A stretch of DNA of 64,000 bases, taken from contig JAFTZJ010000048.1 of NCBI GenBank assembly GCA_017461045.1, forward strand, positions 1 to 64,000, in the 5' to 3' direction. The notes beneath the pieces were generated by a model, which searched no databases, was not told the origin of the DNA, and worked only from the letters and a program-made list of their open reading frames with translations. This document shows, one piece after another, positions 21,762-31,016 of the stretch; positions within the stretch are counted from its first letter, which is position 1, and every line of letters begins with the position of its first letter. A program made the position numbers and the translations under genes. This DNA comes from Lachnospiraceae bacterium. GTDB taxonomy: Bacteria; Bacillota; Clostridia; Lachnospirales; Lachnospiraceae.

Positions 21762-24698
21762 CTACGGAGTTGGCGTTGCAGTCGTATCGGTTGAAGCTTC
21801 TGTGGAAGCAGCAGTTGTTGCTTCCGTTGTTGTGGCAGTTGTTGTGGCAGTTGTCGTTGCAGCTGTCGTTGCTGAACTGTTTGAACCGCCACTGCCGGAA
21901 CCTCCGCCGGTGCTGGCAGTAAACCGTACTGTAATCGTATGATTTCTTGCAACATCCTTAAAGGTATAAGTGCTTGGTGTGCCAAAACTAACACCGTCTA
22001 CAACTACTTCTGCAATCTGATATCCGTCTGCAGGTGTAATGTAGAATGTCTTAGAAGCACCTGCCGGAACCTGTGCACTTTCTGTAATTGTACCGCCGGT
22101 ACCGTTTACAGTAGCAATAATATTATAGGTGCCGTCCGGATTCATGGCTTCCGGTGAATCGGATGCCGGATGATTTGGACAAGTCTGACCTTCGAAGTCT
22201 GCCGGAATTGCTTTTTCCTCATAAGCATACGGAATGTAGATGGAACCATCTTCATTTCGCAGGAATGTGAAGCTGAACTTCGCCGGACAGGTATCTGTTG
22301 CCGGTAACTTGCTTTCTTCACACAATTCAATAGTTTCTGCATTACAGGTTCTTGTCGGAACTGTTCCTACTGCAAAATACTCTGTTCTTGTCTCACATCC
22401 TTCTTTTGGAAGAAGACCGGTCGTTTTACATACGGTTGCACTGGTGATGCCATCAACCCTCGGGAAGTCTTTGACCTCCTGTGCTTCCAGTTCTACAATC
22501 TGTTGCATAATCTTAGCCCACATACGTGTGTGTAAGGAACCGCTTCCTCCCGGAAGAGAGGTATTAATATCATAACCAAGCCAAATAGAAGCTGTATAGT
22601 ATGGGGTAGAACCGCAGAACCACAGGTCATAGTCCTTGGAACTGGTTCCGGTTTTTCCGGAAACCGGCATACCACTGGATAATCGTGCTGAACCACCAGT
22701 ACCGGAGGTAACAACATCCTTCATAGCGTTATTCAATAACCAGGCTGTGGTTGGTTGCATAACCTGTTTGGTTTCCGGTTGATTGTCAATTAATATATTT
22801 CCGTCATGATCCAGAACCTTTGTATAATAAATCGGTTCCGTATAGATTCCGGTATTTGCAATTGCCGCATATGCAGCATTGATTTCTACGTTTGTTACAC
22901 CGTTAGTAATACCACCTAAGGCCAAAGACTGCTGGATATCGGAATAAACCGTACCATCGGCAGCAGTTTCAGATTCAACCAAAGTGGTGAAGCCCATATC
23001 AATCAAATAATCGTAAGCAACCTCCGGACCTACATCCGTAACCGTTTTAACGGCAAGGACGTTCATGGAATCACGAATTGCATCACGGATAGAGTTAAAT
23101 CCACGATAAGAACCACCCCACCAGTTTGCAACCGGACGACCGTTGTAATAGTTAAATGGTGCGTCTTCGTAAGTGGTTGCAAGAGACATACCGGATGCAT
23201 CCAAGGCAGGAACGAACGCTGCCAATACCTTGAAGCAGGAACCCGGCTGACGCGCAGAGTCTGTTGCACGATTCAGAGTTAAGTTACCTTTTTTATCACC
23301 GCGACCACCAACAATTGCTTTGATTTGTCCGGTGTATTGATCCATAACCGAGAAGGATACCTGCGGTTGGATTGTAGTATCATAGGTTTCTAACAAGAAG
23401 GTCAAATCCGGAGTCTCTGCCAGCATATCTGCTTTGAATTCATCAGCAGCAGCTCTTGCTGCTTCCTCGCTTGAGTAAATGAGTGAATATTTATCATTTC
23501 CTGTTTTTTCTTTAAAGTGACTCAATAAATGATTGGTACTGAAGTTAGTAGTGTTACCTTCATCGTCTACCAAGGTTAATTGATAAGATAAAGATACCTG
23601 AGTAGTTGCCGGATAGTTTTCCGGGTCATTTAATACTGTATCACAGATGTCTTGAATATCCTGATCCAGTGTAATATAAATCGATAAACCACCTGCATAA
23701 ATTGCGTTAGCAGCTTCAGTCTGTGTATAACCATATTCGTTCATTAACTGGTCTGTTAAAGCAACGATGGTTGCATCAATAAAGTAAGAATTATATTCTC
23801 TTGCTTCTACAACTGCGTCGTTGTGTAATTCTACACGGGCATATACATCATCTGCACAAGCAGTCTGGAATTCAGCTTCAGTAATTAATTCCTGATCCAG
23901 CATATTTTCCAGAACACGCTGGCGTCTCTGGGCGTTATTTTCCGGATAAATAATCGGATCGTATTTAGACGGGTTCTGGGTAATAGCAGCAATAACTGCA
24001 CATTCGGAAATGGTTAACTCAGACATTTCTTTTCCGAAATAGGTCTGAGATGCTGTTTGTACACCATGACAACCTTGTCCAAGGTAAATACTATTCAAAT
24101 AGTATTCCAGTATTTCGTCCTTGCTTAATCGTTTTTCTAATTCGATTGCAAGGTATTGTTCCTGAATCTTACGTTCCAAAGATTCCATGAAGGTATCTTC
24201 ATCCAAACCTACATTGAAGACTTCGTTTTTAATCAGCTGCTGTGTAATGGTACTGGCACCCTGATTGAAATGGAATCCATTTCGTACACCTTCCACTGCT
24301 GCACGAAGAATACCCTGAACGTCAATACCATTGTGTTTACGGAAACGTTCGTCCTCGATAGCAATATAGGCATTAACCAAGTCCTCCGGAATATCATCGT
24401 AATGAGCATATTCACGGTTGGAATTGATTCGGGACAAGGTCGTAACTAATTCACCGTCCTGATTATAAATACTTGTCTGGAATCCTTCCGGAACCACGTT
24501 GATATCATCGATACTTGGTGCATTATCCAGAATACCGTTTATCATACCGAAACCGGCTCCGGCACCGATTGCAAAGCAAGCAACGATGCAGACTAAGAAT
24601 GCTTTGAAAAGGGATACCTTTACTTTCTGGGCATTCTTGCTGGCTTTGGAAACCAGATGCTTTTGTTTCTTGATTGCTTCATTTTTATTATAATTCAT
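21762..24698 (-). CDS. Class A penicillin-binding protein (PBP1A type)
   Basis: Bifunctional cell-wall synthase of 978 residues. After a basic cytoplasmic tail and one anchor (FLVCIVACFAIGAGAGFGM) comes the GT51 glycosyltransferase domain with IAIEDERFRKHNGID, GASTITQQLIKN and YLNSIYLGQGCHGVQTAS. The transpeptidase domain has Ser487-x-x-Lys490 (QPGSCFK), Ser544-Met-Asn and Lys682-Thr-Gly. Cys-containing segments and an InlB/bacterial-repeat-like domain (IIATVNGTGGTITES to FKDVARNHTITVRF) follow. The C-terminus is a low-complexity Gly/Ser then Thr/Ala tail. The added C-terminal domain is not part of the basic PBP1A core. AAGGAGGCG precedes the ATG. Monocistronic, with its own terminator. Confidence 0.95.
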   Translation of the reverse strand: MNYNKNEAIKKQKHLVSKASKNAQKVKVSLFKAFLVCIVACFAIGAGAGFGMINGILDNAPSIDDINVVPEGFQTSIYNQDGELVTTLSRINSNREYAHYDDIPEDLVNAYIAIEDERFRKHNGIDVQGILRAAVEGVRNGFHFNQGASTITQQLIKNEVFNVGLDEDTFMESLERKIQEQYLAIELEKRLSKDEILEYYLNSIYLGQGCHGVQTASQTYFGKEMSELTISECAVIAAITQNPSKYDPIIYPENNAQRRQRVLENMLDQELITEAEFQTACADDVYARVELHNDAVVEAREYNSYFIDATIVALTDQLMNEYGYTQTEAANAIYAGGLSIYITLDQDIQDICDTVLNDPENYPATTQVSLSYQLTLVDDEGNTTNFSTNHLLSHFKEKTGNDKYSLIYSSEEAARAAADEFKADMLAETPDLTFLLETYDTTIQPQVSFSVMDQYTGQIKAIVGGRGDKKGNLTLNRATDSARQPGSCFKVLAAFVPALDASGMSLATTYEDAPFNYYNGRPVANWWGGSYRGFNSIRDAIRDSMNVLAVKTVTDVGPEVAYDYLIDMGFTTLVESETAADGTVYSDIQQSLALGGITNGVTNVEINAAYAAIANTGIYTEPIYYTKVLDHDGNILIDNQPETKQVMQPTTAWLLNNAMKDVVTSGTGGSARLSSGMPVSGKTGTSSKDYDLWFCGSTPYYTASIWLGYDINTSLPGGSGSLHTRMWAKIMQQIVELEAQEVKDFPRVDGITSATVCKTTGLLPKEGCETRTEYFAVGTVPTRTCNAETIELCEESKLPATDTCPAKFSFTFLRNEDGSIYIPYAYEEKAIPADFEGQTCPNHPASDSPEAMNPDGTYNIIATVNGTGGTITESAQVPAGASKTFYITPADGYQIAEVVVDGVSFGTPSTYTFKDVARNHTITVRFTASTGGGSGSGGSNSSATTAATTTATTTATTTEATTAASTEASTDTTATPTP

Positions 24699-24854
24699 GA
24701 AAGCGCCTCCTTATATGTACCCAAACTTCTAATCATTATAACAAATCTACATATTTAAATAAAGAAAAAAATATATCTGTCAGAGTTTCTTCATATTTTC
24801 TTTAATTTCTAGATGGAATATAACCGTTTTTTCAGTTCTTTATACAGAAGTGAA

Positions 24855-24883
24855 TTGCGTTTCTTTGGAATAGCAGATATACT
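24855..24883 (+). promoter_or_regulatory. Sigma-A promoter of the YigZ-family gene
   Basis: TTGCGT (24855-24860) and TATACT (24878-24883) are separated by 17 bp, 40 bp before the chosen ATG. Confidence 0.6.
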
Positions 24884-24922
24884 TAGTTTAATTCGAATGG
24901 ATTGAGAAAGGCAGGAAAACGA

Positions 24923-25543
24923 ATGGAAGAATATCTTGCGTTAATAGAAGGCGGACAGGATGAAATTGTAGAAAAGAAGTCTCGCTTTATTGGATATACG
25001 GCACCGGTAAGTACGGAGGAAGAAGCGGTAGCATTTGTGGAACGGATTAAGAAGAAGCATTATGATGCCAGACATAATTGCTATGCGTATTCTATAGGAA
25101 CCGATAATCAGCCATTACTTCGGTTTTCGGATGATGGAGAGCCACAAGGCACAGCAGGAAAACCAATCTTAGAAGTAATACAGGGAAGTGACATTCGGAA
25201 CATTTGTATTGTTGTGACCCGATATTTCGGTGGAACATTGCTTGGTACCGGTGGGTTGGTGCGTGCTTATACGGATGCGGCAAAGGCAGGGATTGAAGCA
25301 AGCGTTGTGCGTTTGAAGCGACAATTAATTCTCTGTGAGCTTCCTATGGAATATACGGATTTAGGTAAAATGCAATATTTGATTGCTAATACAGATGCGG
25401 AAATAACAGATACTGTTTATACAGATAAGGTAGTGCTGAAGGTGCGGGTGTATGCGCCGGTGTATGAGCGATTTGTAAAAGAAGTAACGGAGGCAACCGG
25501 AGCCAAGGTGGTAGTTGAAAAGACGGGAGAAGTCTTTGATTAA
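24923..25543 (+). CDS. yigZ: YigZ/IMPACT family protein
   Basis: A 206-residue cytoplasmic protein of the UPF0029/IMPACT family. The conserved N-terminal domain is present: EKKSRFIGYTAPVSTEEEA, KKKHYDARHNCYAYSIG, RFSDDGEPQGTAGKPILEVI and VVTRYFGGTLLGTGGLVRAY. A smaller ferredoxin-fold C-terminal domain, DUF1949, follows. Relatives may affect translation or nucleotide metabolism, but no reaction is established in bacteria. I chose the ATG at 24923 after AAAGGCAGG. A TTG 21 bp earlier would extend it with MRKAGKR and is less likely. Confidence 0.92.
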   Translation: MEEYLALIEGGQDEIVEKKSRFIGYTAPVSTEEEAVAFVERIKKKHYDARHNCYAYSIGTDNQPLLRFSDDGEPQGTAGKPILEVIQGSDIRNICIVVTRYFGGTLLGTGGLVRAYTDAAKAGIEASVVRLKRQLILCELPMEYTDLGKMQYLIANTDAEITDTVYTDKVVLKVRVYAPVYERFVKEVTEATGAKVVVEKTGEVFD

Positions 25544-25633
25544 CTCTTCCTTGCCAATCCATATTCTCTGTGATAAAATGTTACGCGTTGTAAATAATAG
25601 AGATAATATATTGAGTAAGAAAGAAGGCTATGT

Positions 25634-27472
25634 ATGAAAATCGCAAGAGAGGATATTCGGAATGTTGCCATTATTGCCCATGTTGATCATGGAAAAACAA
25701 CCTTGGTAGATGAATTGTTAAAGCAAAGTGGTGTATTTCGTGAGAATCAGGAAGTAGCAGAACGTGTAATGGATTCCAACGATATTGAGCGGGAGCGTGG
25801 AATTACCATTCTTTCTAAGAATACAGCCGTTATGTATGGCGACACCAAGATTAATATCATCGACACACCGGGACATGCGGATTTCGGTGGAGAAGTAGAA
25901 CGTGTTTTGAAAATGGTAAATGGTGTTATTTTGGTAGTAGATGCTTTTGAAGGCGCAATGCCGCAGACCAAATTCGTTTTGAAGAAAGCATTGGAATTAG
26001 AATTAAGTGTCATCGTATGTATTAATAAAATTGATCGTCCGGAAGCAAGACCTGCGGAAGTAGTGGATGAGGTATTGGAACTGTTGATGGATTTGGATGC
26101 TAATGACGAACAATTGGATTGTCCGTTTATCTATGCATCTGCAAAGTCTGGATTTGCCAGTGCGGATATAGATGAAAAGGGCACAGATATGAAGCCGTTA
26201 TTTGAGGCGATTATTAATCATATTCCGGCACCTCAGGGAGACCCGGAAGCACCGACACAGGTGTTAATCAGTACCATTGATTATAATGAATATGTAGGCC
26301 GAATTGGTGTTGGTAAGGTAGACAATGGTGCCTTAAAGCTGAATCAGGAAGTGATGCTGGTAAATCACCATAACCCGGATAAGCACCAGAAGGTAAAGAT
26401 TGGTAAATTATATGAATTTGATGGTTTGAATAAAGTGGAAGTAACGGAAGCGAAGATTGGTGCAATTGTAGCTATTTCCGGTATTGCAGATATTCACATT
26501 GGTGATACCCTGTGTTCTCCGGAAGCGCCGGAAGCAATTCCGTTTCAGAAGATTTCAGAACCTACAATTTCTATGCATTTCCTGGTAAATGATTCTCCGT
26601 TGGCAGGAAAAGAAGGAAAATACGTAACCTCCCGTCATATTCGGGAGCGATTATTCCGTGAGTTAAATACAGATGTTAGCTTGCGGGTAGAAGAAACCGA
26701 AACCACAGAGGCTTATAAGGTGTCCGGCCGAGGCGAATTGCATTTATCTGTTCTGATTGAGAACATGCGTCGGGAAGGTTTTGAATTCGCAGTTAGTAAG
26801 GCAGAGGTTATTTATAAAGAAGATGAACGTGGCAAGAAGTTAGAGCCTATGGAAATTGCTGTGGTTGATGTTCCGGAGGATTTCTCAGGGACGGTAATTA
26901 ACATGCTGACGCAGCGGAAGGGTGAACTTCAGGGTATGGCACCAATGTCAGATGGCAATGTCCGTTTGGAGTTTAACATTCCGTCCCGCGGTTTAATTGG
27001 ATTCCGTAATGATTTTCTGACTTCAACTAAGGGTACCGGTGTTATTAACACCGTATTTGATGGATATGGACCTTATAAGGGAGATATTCAGTATCGTTCT
27101 CAAGGTTCTCTGATTGCTTACGAAAGCGGAACCAGTATCACCTATGGTTTGTTTAATGCACAGGAACGTGGAACCTTGTTCATCGGACCAGGCGAGCAGG
27201 TATATGGTGGTATGGTTGTAGGACAAAATGGTAAGACCGATGATATTGAAGTAAATGTATGTAAGACGAAACATTTAACTAATACCCGTTCTTCCGGTTC
27301 TGACGATGCGTTGAAATTAGTGCCGCCAAGAATTTTGAGTTTGGAACAGGCATTGGAATTCATTGATACAGATGAACTTTTGGAAATCACTCCAAAGAGC
27401 TTACGAATTCGCAAGAAGATATTAGATCCAACCTTGCGTATGCGTGCAAAAAGAAATTCACAGGCGAAATAG
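25634..27472 (+). CDS. typA: Ribosome-associated GTPase TypA/BipA
   Basis: Translational GTPase of the EF-G/LepA superfamily that binds the 70S ribosome and is needed under stress such as cold. The 612-residue protein has the G motifs AHVDHGKTTLVDELL, RERGITILSKN, DTPGHADFGGEVE and NKIDRP. EF-G-like domains II, III and V follow, and a TypA-specific C-terminal domain with GRGELHLSVLIENMRREG and FNIPSRGLIGFRNDF. Length matches the family. Its stop lies inside a terminator stem, and transcription converges with hslO. A single-gene unit is likely. Confidence 0.97.
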   Translation: MKIAREDIRNVAIIAHVDHGKTTLVDELLKQSGVFRENQEVAERVMDSNDIERERGITILSKNTAVMYGDTKINIIDTPGHADFGGEVERVLKMVNGVILVVDAFEGAMPQTKFVLKKALELELSVIVCINKIDRPEARPAEVVDEVLELLMDLDANDEQLDCPFIYASAKSGFASADIDEKGTDMKPLFEAIINHIPAPQGDPEAPTQVLISTIDYNEYVGRIGVGKVDNGALKLNQEVMLVNHHNPDKHQKVKIGKLYEFDGLNKVEVTEAKIGAIVAISGIADIHIGDTLCSPEAPEAIPFQKISEPTISMHFLVNDSPLAGKEGKYVTSRHIRERLFRELNTDVSLRVEETETTEAYKVSGRGELHLSVLIENMRREGFEFAVSKAEVIYKEDERGKKLEPMEIAVVDVPEDFSGTVINMLTQRKGELQGMAPMSDGNVRLEFNIPSRGLIGFRNDFLTSTKGTGVINTVFDGYGPYKGDIQYRSQGSLIAYESGTSITYGLFNAQERGTLFIGPGEQVYGGMVVGQNGKTDDIEVNVCKTKHLTNTRSSGSDDALKLVPPRILSLEQALEFIDTDELLEITPKSLRIRKKILDPTLRMRAKRNSQAK

Positions 27473-27487
27473 CCTGTGAATTTTTTT
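27457..27487. terminator. Terminator overlapping the typA stop codon
   Basis: TTCACAGGC (27457-27465) pairs with GCCTGTGAA (27472-27480) across GAAATA, followed by seven T residues. The typA stop codon TAG lies in the loop and 3' arm. The hslO stop on the other strand falls within the T-run, so the hairpin sits between the convergent genes and may act on both. Confidence 0.85.
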
Positions 27488-28355
27488 ACTTTAACATGGA
27501 TTTTAAGTCTTCAACATCAAAGGTGTAATTCTTGCCACAGAAATGGCAATTGACTTCAATTGGTTTGTTTTCGGCAATCATTTCCTCGATGTCTTTCTTA
27601 CCGATACTCATCACGGCTTCATATACCCGGTCTTTAGAACAATCGCAACGATAAGCCGTTGGAATGGTACTCATGATGTTAACATCATAGCCTTCAAATA
27701 AATGCTGAATCATTTCTTCCGGAGTCATACCCTGATCTAAAAGGCTGGTAATGGAAGTAAATTCCTTCAAGCGTTCTTCCAAGGCTGTGATTAATTCCTC
27801 GTCTGCAAACGGCATTAGCTGGATAATGAATCCGCCGGCCTGTTTTACGGTGTTGTTTTTCTCCATTAATACGCCTAAGGCAACAGAACTTGGTACTTGT
27901 TCGCTGGTTGCAAAGTAATACGTTAAATCTTCTGCGATTTCACCGGAAACCAGGTGGGTTTGTCCGATATAAGGCTCTTTTAATCCGATATCCTTGATGA
28001 CACTTAATACGCCTAAGTCTAATGCTTTTGCAACGTCCAATTTGCCCTTGTTGTTAACCGGAAGAATAACGTTAGGATTGGTAACGTAACCCTTCACATT
28101 AGCGGCTCCGTCAGCAGTGATAATCAGTCCCCCGATTGGACCGGAACATTTAATCTGTAATGTGGTTAAATCCGTTTCACTTTTGCTCATGCTACCCATC
28201 ATGGCACCAGCGGTCAGTAATCGACCCAGTGCAGCAGTTGCAACCGGACTGGTGTTGTGGATGCTGCGGGCAGTTTCTACCATTTCTCTGGTGGTTGCGG
28301 CGAAGAACCGTACCTGGTCATTGGCAGCAGTTCCGCGAATAATATAATCAGACAT
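27486..28355 (-). CDS. hslO: Redox-regulated chaperone Hsp33
   Basis: Holdase chaperone activated by oxidative stress. The 289-residue protein has the Hsp33 N-terminal substrate-binding domain (ATREMVETARSIHNTSPVATAALGR split by helices, then LTTLQIKCSGPIGGLIITAD) and SGEIAEDLTYYFATSEQ. The C-terminal zinc switch has the pattern CDCSKDR and CHFCGK, providing the four cysteines that release zinc on oxidation. Length is standard. AAAGGAG precedes the ATG. A methyltransferase gene ends 2 bp upstream, so the two form an operon. Confidence 0.96.
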   Translation of the reverse strand: MSDYIIRGTAANDQVRFFAATTREMVETARSIHNTSPVATAALGRLLTAGAMMGSMSKSETDLTTLQIKCSGPIGGLIITADGAANVKGYVTNPNVILPVNNKGKLDVAKALDLGVLSVIKDIGLKEPYIGQTHLVSGEIAEDLTYYFATSEQVPSSVALGVLMEKNNTVKQAGGFIIQLMPFADEELITALEERLKEFTSITSLLDQGMTPEEMIQHLFEGYDVNIMSTIPTAYRCDCSKDRVYEAVMSIGKKDIEEMIAENKPIEVNCHFCGKNYTFDVEDLKSMLK

Positions 28356-28357
28356 AG

Positions 28358-29110
28358 TTATTTCTCCTTTTCTCTTGCTATTACATGAATGCGAGTGCTT
28401 TCAGCGGTAGGTTTGTCCGTTGATAACTCATCATAAGCTGTAATATATTCCAATCCTGCCTTTTCCAGCAGACATTTGATTTCTTTCAGCGTATAGGAAC
28501 GTTGAAAATGTTCTTCTTGAAACTTGCGGTATAAATCCTGCTCTTCCTGTACAAAGATACTGAGGGAATACTCGTTAATACCGGTTTCTTCATCATAATA
28601 ATTATCCCAAATAAAGCTCATGTCGTCCCGGTCTTCAGCAATGGTTGTATCTCCCAGAACTTGGGAATAATAATACTGTGTGTGAAAGTCAAAGATGAAA
28701 TATCCGCCCGGGTCTAGATAGTTATTCACCAGCCGGAATACCTGTAATAAATCCTCTGCCTCGGTTATATAATTAATGCTATCGCAAAAACTAATGATAC
28801 TTCGGACTGTACCGAACAACTCAAATTCCCGCATGTCCTGTAATAAGTATAGGATATCATGACCGGAATGAAGCTTCTTTTCCTGTGCGATTTCCAACAT
28901 ATCCGGAGCATTGTCAATACCAATCATATCATAACCGGAAGCTGCAAGTAACTCAGTCAAAGTACCGGTTCCGCACCCTAATTCCGCAATTAATCCATCG
29001 CAGATTCCGTATTGTTTTAATAGCTTACAAATATACTGACAACCTTCTTCGTACGGAACATTATCCATAAAGGCATCATACACTTGAGCAAAGCTGGTAT
29101 ATGCGTTCAT
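28358..29110 (-). CDS. Class I SAM-dependent methyltransferase
   Basis: A 250-residue cytoplasmic protein with a class I Rossmann methyltransferase fold. Motif I is LIAELGCGTGTLTELL, motif II begins MIGIDNAPDMLEIAQEK, and ISFCDSINYITEAEDL is typical of the small-molecule or protein methyltransferases in this cluster. Two further strands follow (GGYFIFDFHTQYYY and a C-terminal sheet). The substrate is unknown. The gene is first in a two-gene operon with hslO, a pairing whose meaning is not clear. AAAGGAGAG precedes the ATG. Confidence 0.85.
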   Translation of the reverse strand: MNAYTSFAQVYDAFMDNVPYEEGCQYICKLLKQYGICDGLIAELGCGTGTLTELLAASGYDMIGIDNAPDMLEIAQEKKLHSGHDILYLLQDMREFELFGTVRSIISFCDSINYITEAEDLLQVFRLVNNYLDPGGYFIFDFHTQYYYSQVLGDTTIAEDRDDMSFIWDNYYDEETGINEYSLSIFVQEEQDLYRKFQEEHFQRSYTLKEIKCLLEKAGLEYITAYDELSTDKPTAESTRIHVIAREKEK

Positions 29111-29173
29111 TTAGGCTCTCCTTTCAACACTTCCACTGAATTATAGACCGACAAAGGAACTTATGTCAAATAG

Positions 29174-29202
29174 TTGTGAGAAAAGAAAAATTGTTGTATA
29201 GT
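29174..29202 (+). promoter_or_regulatory. Promoter of the two-TM unknown protein
   Basis: TTGTGA (29174-29179) and TATAGT (29197-29202) are separated by 17 bp, shortly before the GAGGAG ribosome site at 29211-29216. Confidence 0.55.
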
Positions 29203-29225
29203 AATCAAATGAGGAGCGAATGTTT

Positions 29226-30314
29226 ATGAAAATTCAAAATATTAAAAATGAACGGCTGAATCTGCTGTTCTTAAAAAATACAATAGCGATATTCGTACCA
29301 TCTATTATTGTGTTTGTAATCATTTTATTATTTACAAATGCTTATCCGATTATTTACTATATGATGCCACACGGTGTCACTACGTTGGAAGAAATGGAAC
29401 AGCGTTTTGATCAAGGGTGTTACAATGTGCAAATGACAGTGCCGGAGATGAAGTATACCGGTTATGACTATTATGAAGATGGCAAACGAACAGGTGCGTA
29501 TTATTATTCTTTTATTGAGAATAAATGCGTGTTTTTCTTGATGCAGACAAAGAATCCGAAACCGGTAATAGAAGACCGGGTGTTGCGGGGGATAATGCTT
29601 GATAATTCGGCAAGCTTGGAAGCAATGCTAAATGGATTTGCCAAGGACTTAAGATTGCCTCCGGATGCATTTTATTCGTTTGTAAATCCAATCATGGTAA
29701 GTGAAGTGGAGTATCCGAGATTGGAAATTTTCTTGGTTGTATTATTAGTAATTATTCCATATGTGGCGGCAGCGCTGCTGATTGTGTTGTCTGTGCTATG
29801 GACAATACAGCCCTTTCGGCATCCAAGTGCAAAGCAGTTAATTGAGTTTGGAGAACGTAGACTTGTATTTGAGGAACTTCGTTCCCAGATGAAAAATCGG
29901 TTGTTGCAACATAACTATAACTATTATATTACGGAAGAATATCTGGTGATTAGTAACTGGTTTACTACGGATGTGATTCGAATTGATTTTATCCGATATA
30001 TATCCCGCCATGTGATTAAGAAAGCGAATGGAAAACAGGTATATCGGTTAACTATGTCGAATCCGGAAAAGATGTTTTACGAGAAAGATTTTTCAGTGGA
30101 AAGCTGTGCAGATGAAATCATGACCAAGTTGATTGAATTGAATCCGCATATTGATAATCGAACAATGAATGTATTCCATTTGTCAGAACCGGAGATGATG
30201 GAGCAGGAAACTACGGAGAATGCAGAGCAACAAGTGATAGATAGTGAGAACGTTGTGGAAGTGGCAGAGGAACCGGAAATAACGGAAGAAGACAAAAAAG
30301 AAGCGTTGGAATGA
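29226..30314 (+). CDS. Conserved two-TM membrane protein of unknown function
   Basis: A 362-residue protein. One membrane span (FLKNTIAIFVPSIIVFVIIL region) leads to an external domain of about 130 residues with many Tyr. A second long hydrophobic segment (IFLVVLLVIIPYVAAALLIV) follows, then a cytoplasmic domain containing NYYITEEYLVISNWFTTDVI and a PH-like strand series, and a very acidic tail. It resembles Lachnospiraceae-specific membrane proteins of the DUF6709 kind, but I am unsure of that name. I prefer ATG 29226, 9 nt after GAGGAG; the ATG at 29220 is too close. No neighbouring gene hints at a role. Confidence 0.6.
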   Translation: MKIQNIKNERLNLLFLKNTIAIFVPSIIVFVIILLFTNAYPIIYYMMPHGVTTLEEMEQRFDQGCYNVQMTVPEMKYTGYDYYEDGKRTGAYYYSFIENKCVFFLMQTKNPKPVIEDRVLRGIMLDNSASLEAMLNGFAKDLRLPPDAFYSFVNPIMVSEVEYPRLEIFLVVLLVIIPYVAAALLIVLSVLWTIQPFRHPSAKQLIEFGERRLVFEELRSQMKNRLLQHNYNYYITEEYLVISNWFTTDVIRIDFIRYISRHVIKKANGKQVYRLTMSNPEKMFYEKDFSVESCADEIMTKLIELNPHIDNRTMNVFHLSEPEMMEQETTENAEQQVIDSENVVEVAEEPEITEEDKKEALE

Positions 30315-30332
30315 TTTATTCCAACGCTTTTT
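30301..30332 (+). terminator. Terminator overlapping the stop of the two-TM gene
   Basis: AAGCGTTGGAA (30301-30311) pairs with TTCCAACGCTT (30319-30329) and runs into TTTTT. The TGA stop codon of the upstream gene is in the loop, so translation must finish before the stem forms. Confidence 0.9.
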
Positions 30333-30344
30333 GTTGCTTGCTAA

Positions 30345-30809
30345 CTATAAACTACCGTCTAAAGACGCTTCTTCTTCTAAAACTTCTTCGTCTTCGGAAA
30401 CATCAGATAAACCTTCGTATTCATAAGGGATATCTTCGGTTGTTTCTTCAACTGCAGGAGCTGTGAAAGAAACTGGTTCAACAGATGGTGCAACCGGCTC
30501 TTCAGCAGGAGCATCTGCTTCCTCTTCCTCAGTAGTAATTGTGATAGAGGTGTATCCACGATTAGTGGCATCTTCCTCTTCGAATTCTTCGTCATCAAAG
30601 AAATCAGCATCATCAAAGAAATCTTCATCCTTATTGCCCATAATCTTTTCAGAAACGAATTTCTTAGCGGATTCAATCTTTTCTTTTAATTGAATCTTCT
30701 CGAAGAATTCCTTAATCTTGTCTTTGTATATATAGCATGCTACACCGATGGCTGCAACACCGGCAACGAACGCTACTAATTTAATGATTCTTCCGCTCTT
30801 TTTACTCAC
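30345..30809 (-). CDS. Small membrane-anchored acidic protein
   Basis: A 154-residue protein starting at GTG 30809 behind AAAGGAGAG. A basic start and a membrane span (LVAFVAGVAAIGVACYIY) are followed by a Lys-rich coiled segment (KDKIKEFFEKIQLKEKIESA) and a long acidic, intrinsically disordered tail rich in Asp/Glu (DDADFFDDEEFEEEDA). The layout resembles YtxH-type stress or division-associated proteins, but there is no sequence proof. Function unknown. The gene stands alone on the minus strand between plus-strand units. Confidence 0.65.
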   Translation of the reverse strand: MSKKSGRIIKLVAFVAGVAAIGVACYIYKDKIKEFFEKIQLKEKIESAKKFVSEKIMGNKDEDFFDDADFFDDEEFEEEDATNRGYTSITITTEEEEADAPAEEPVAPSVEPVSFTAPAVEETTEDIPYEYEGLSDVSEDEEVLEEEASLDGSL

Positions 30810-30928
30810 TGTAATCTCTCCTTTAATTTTTAATATTATTTCACATATAATGTATTTTAATACGAAATACGGAAAAAATCAATTAGAATATGGAAAGGAT
30901 TCTTAACTTTATATAAACTGACACTTCG

Positions 30929-30958
30929 TTGCACAGAATTAAAAAAACATGGTATACT
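30929..30958 (+). promoter_or_regulatory. Promoter of the C39-like peptidase operon
   Basis: TTGCAC (30929-30934) and TATACT (30953-30958) with an 18 bp spacer, 59 bp before the ATG at 31017. Confidence 0.6.
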
Positions 30959-31016
30959 AATTTGAGAATCAAATTGCTGTTATATAAAATTGTTAGAGAA
31001 AACGTAGGAAGAATAA

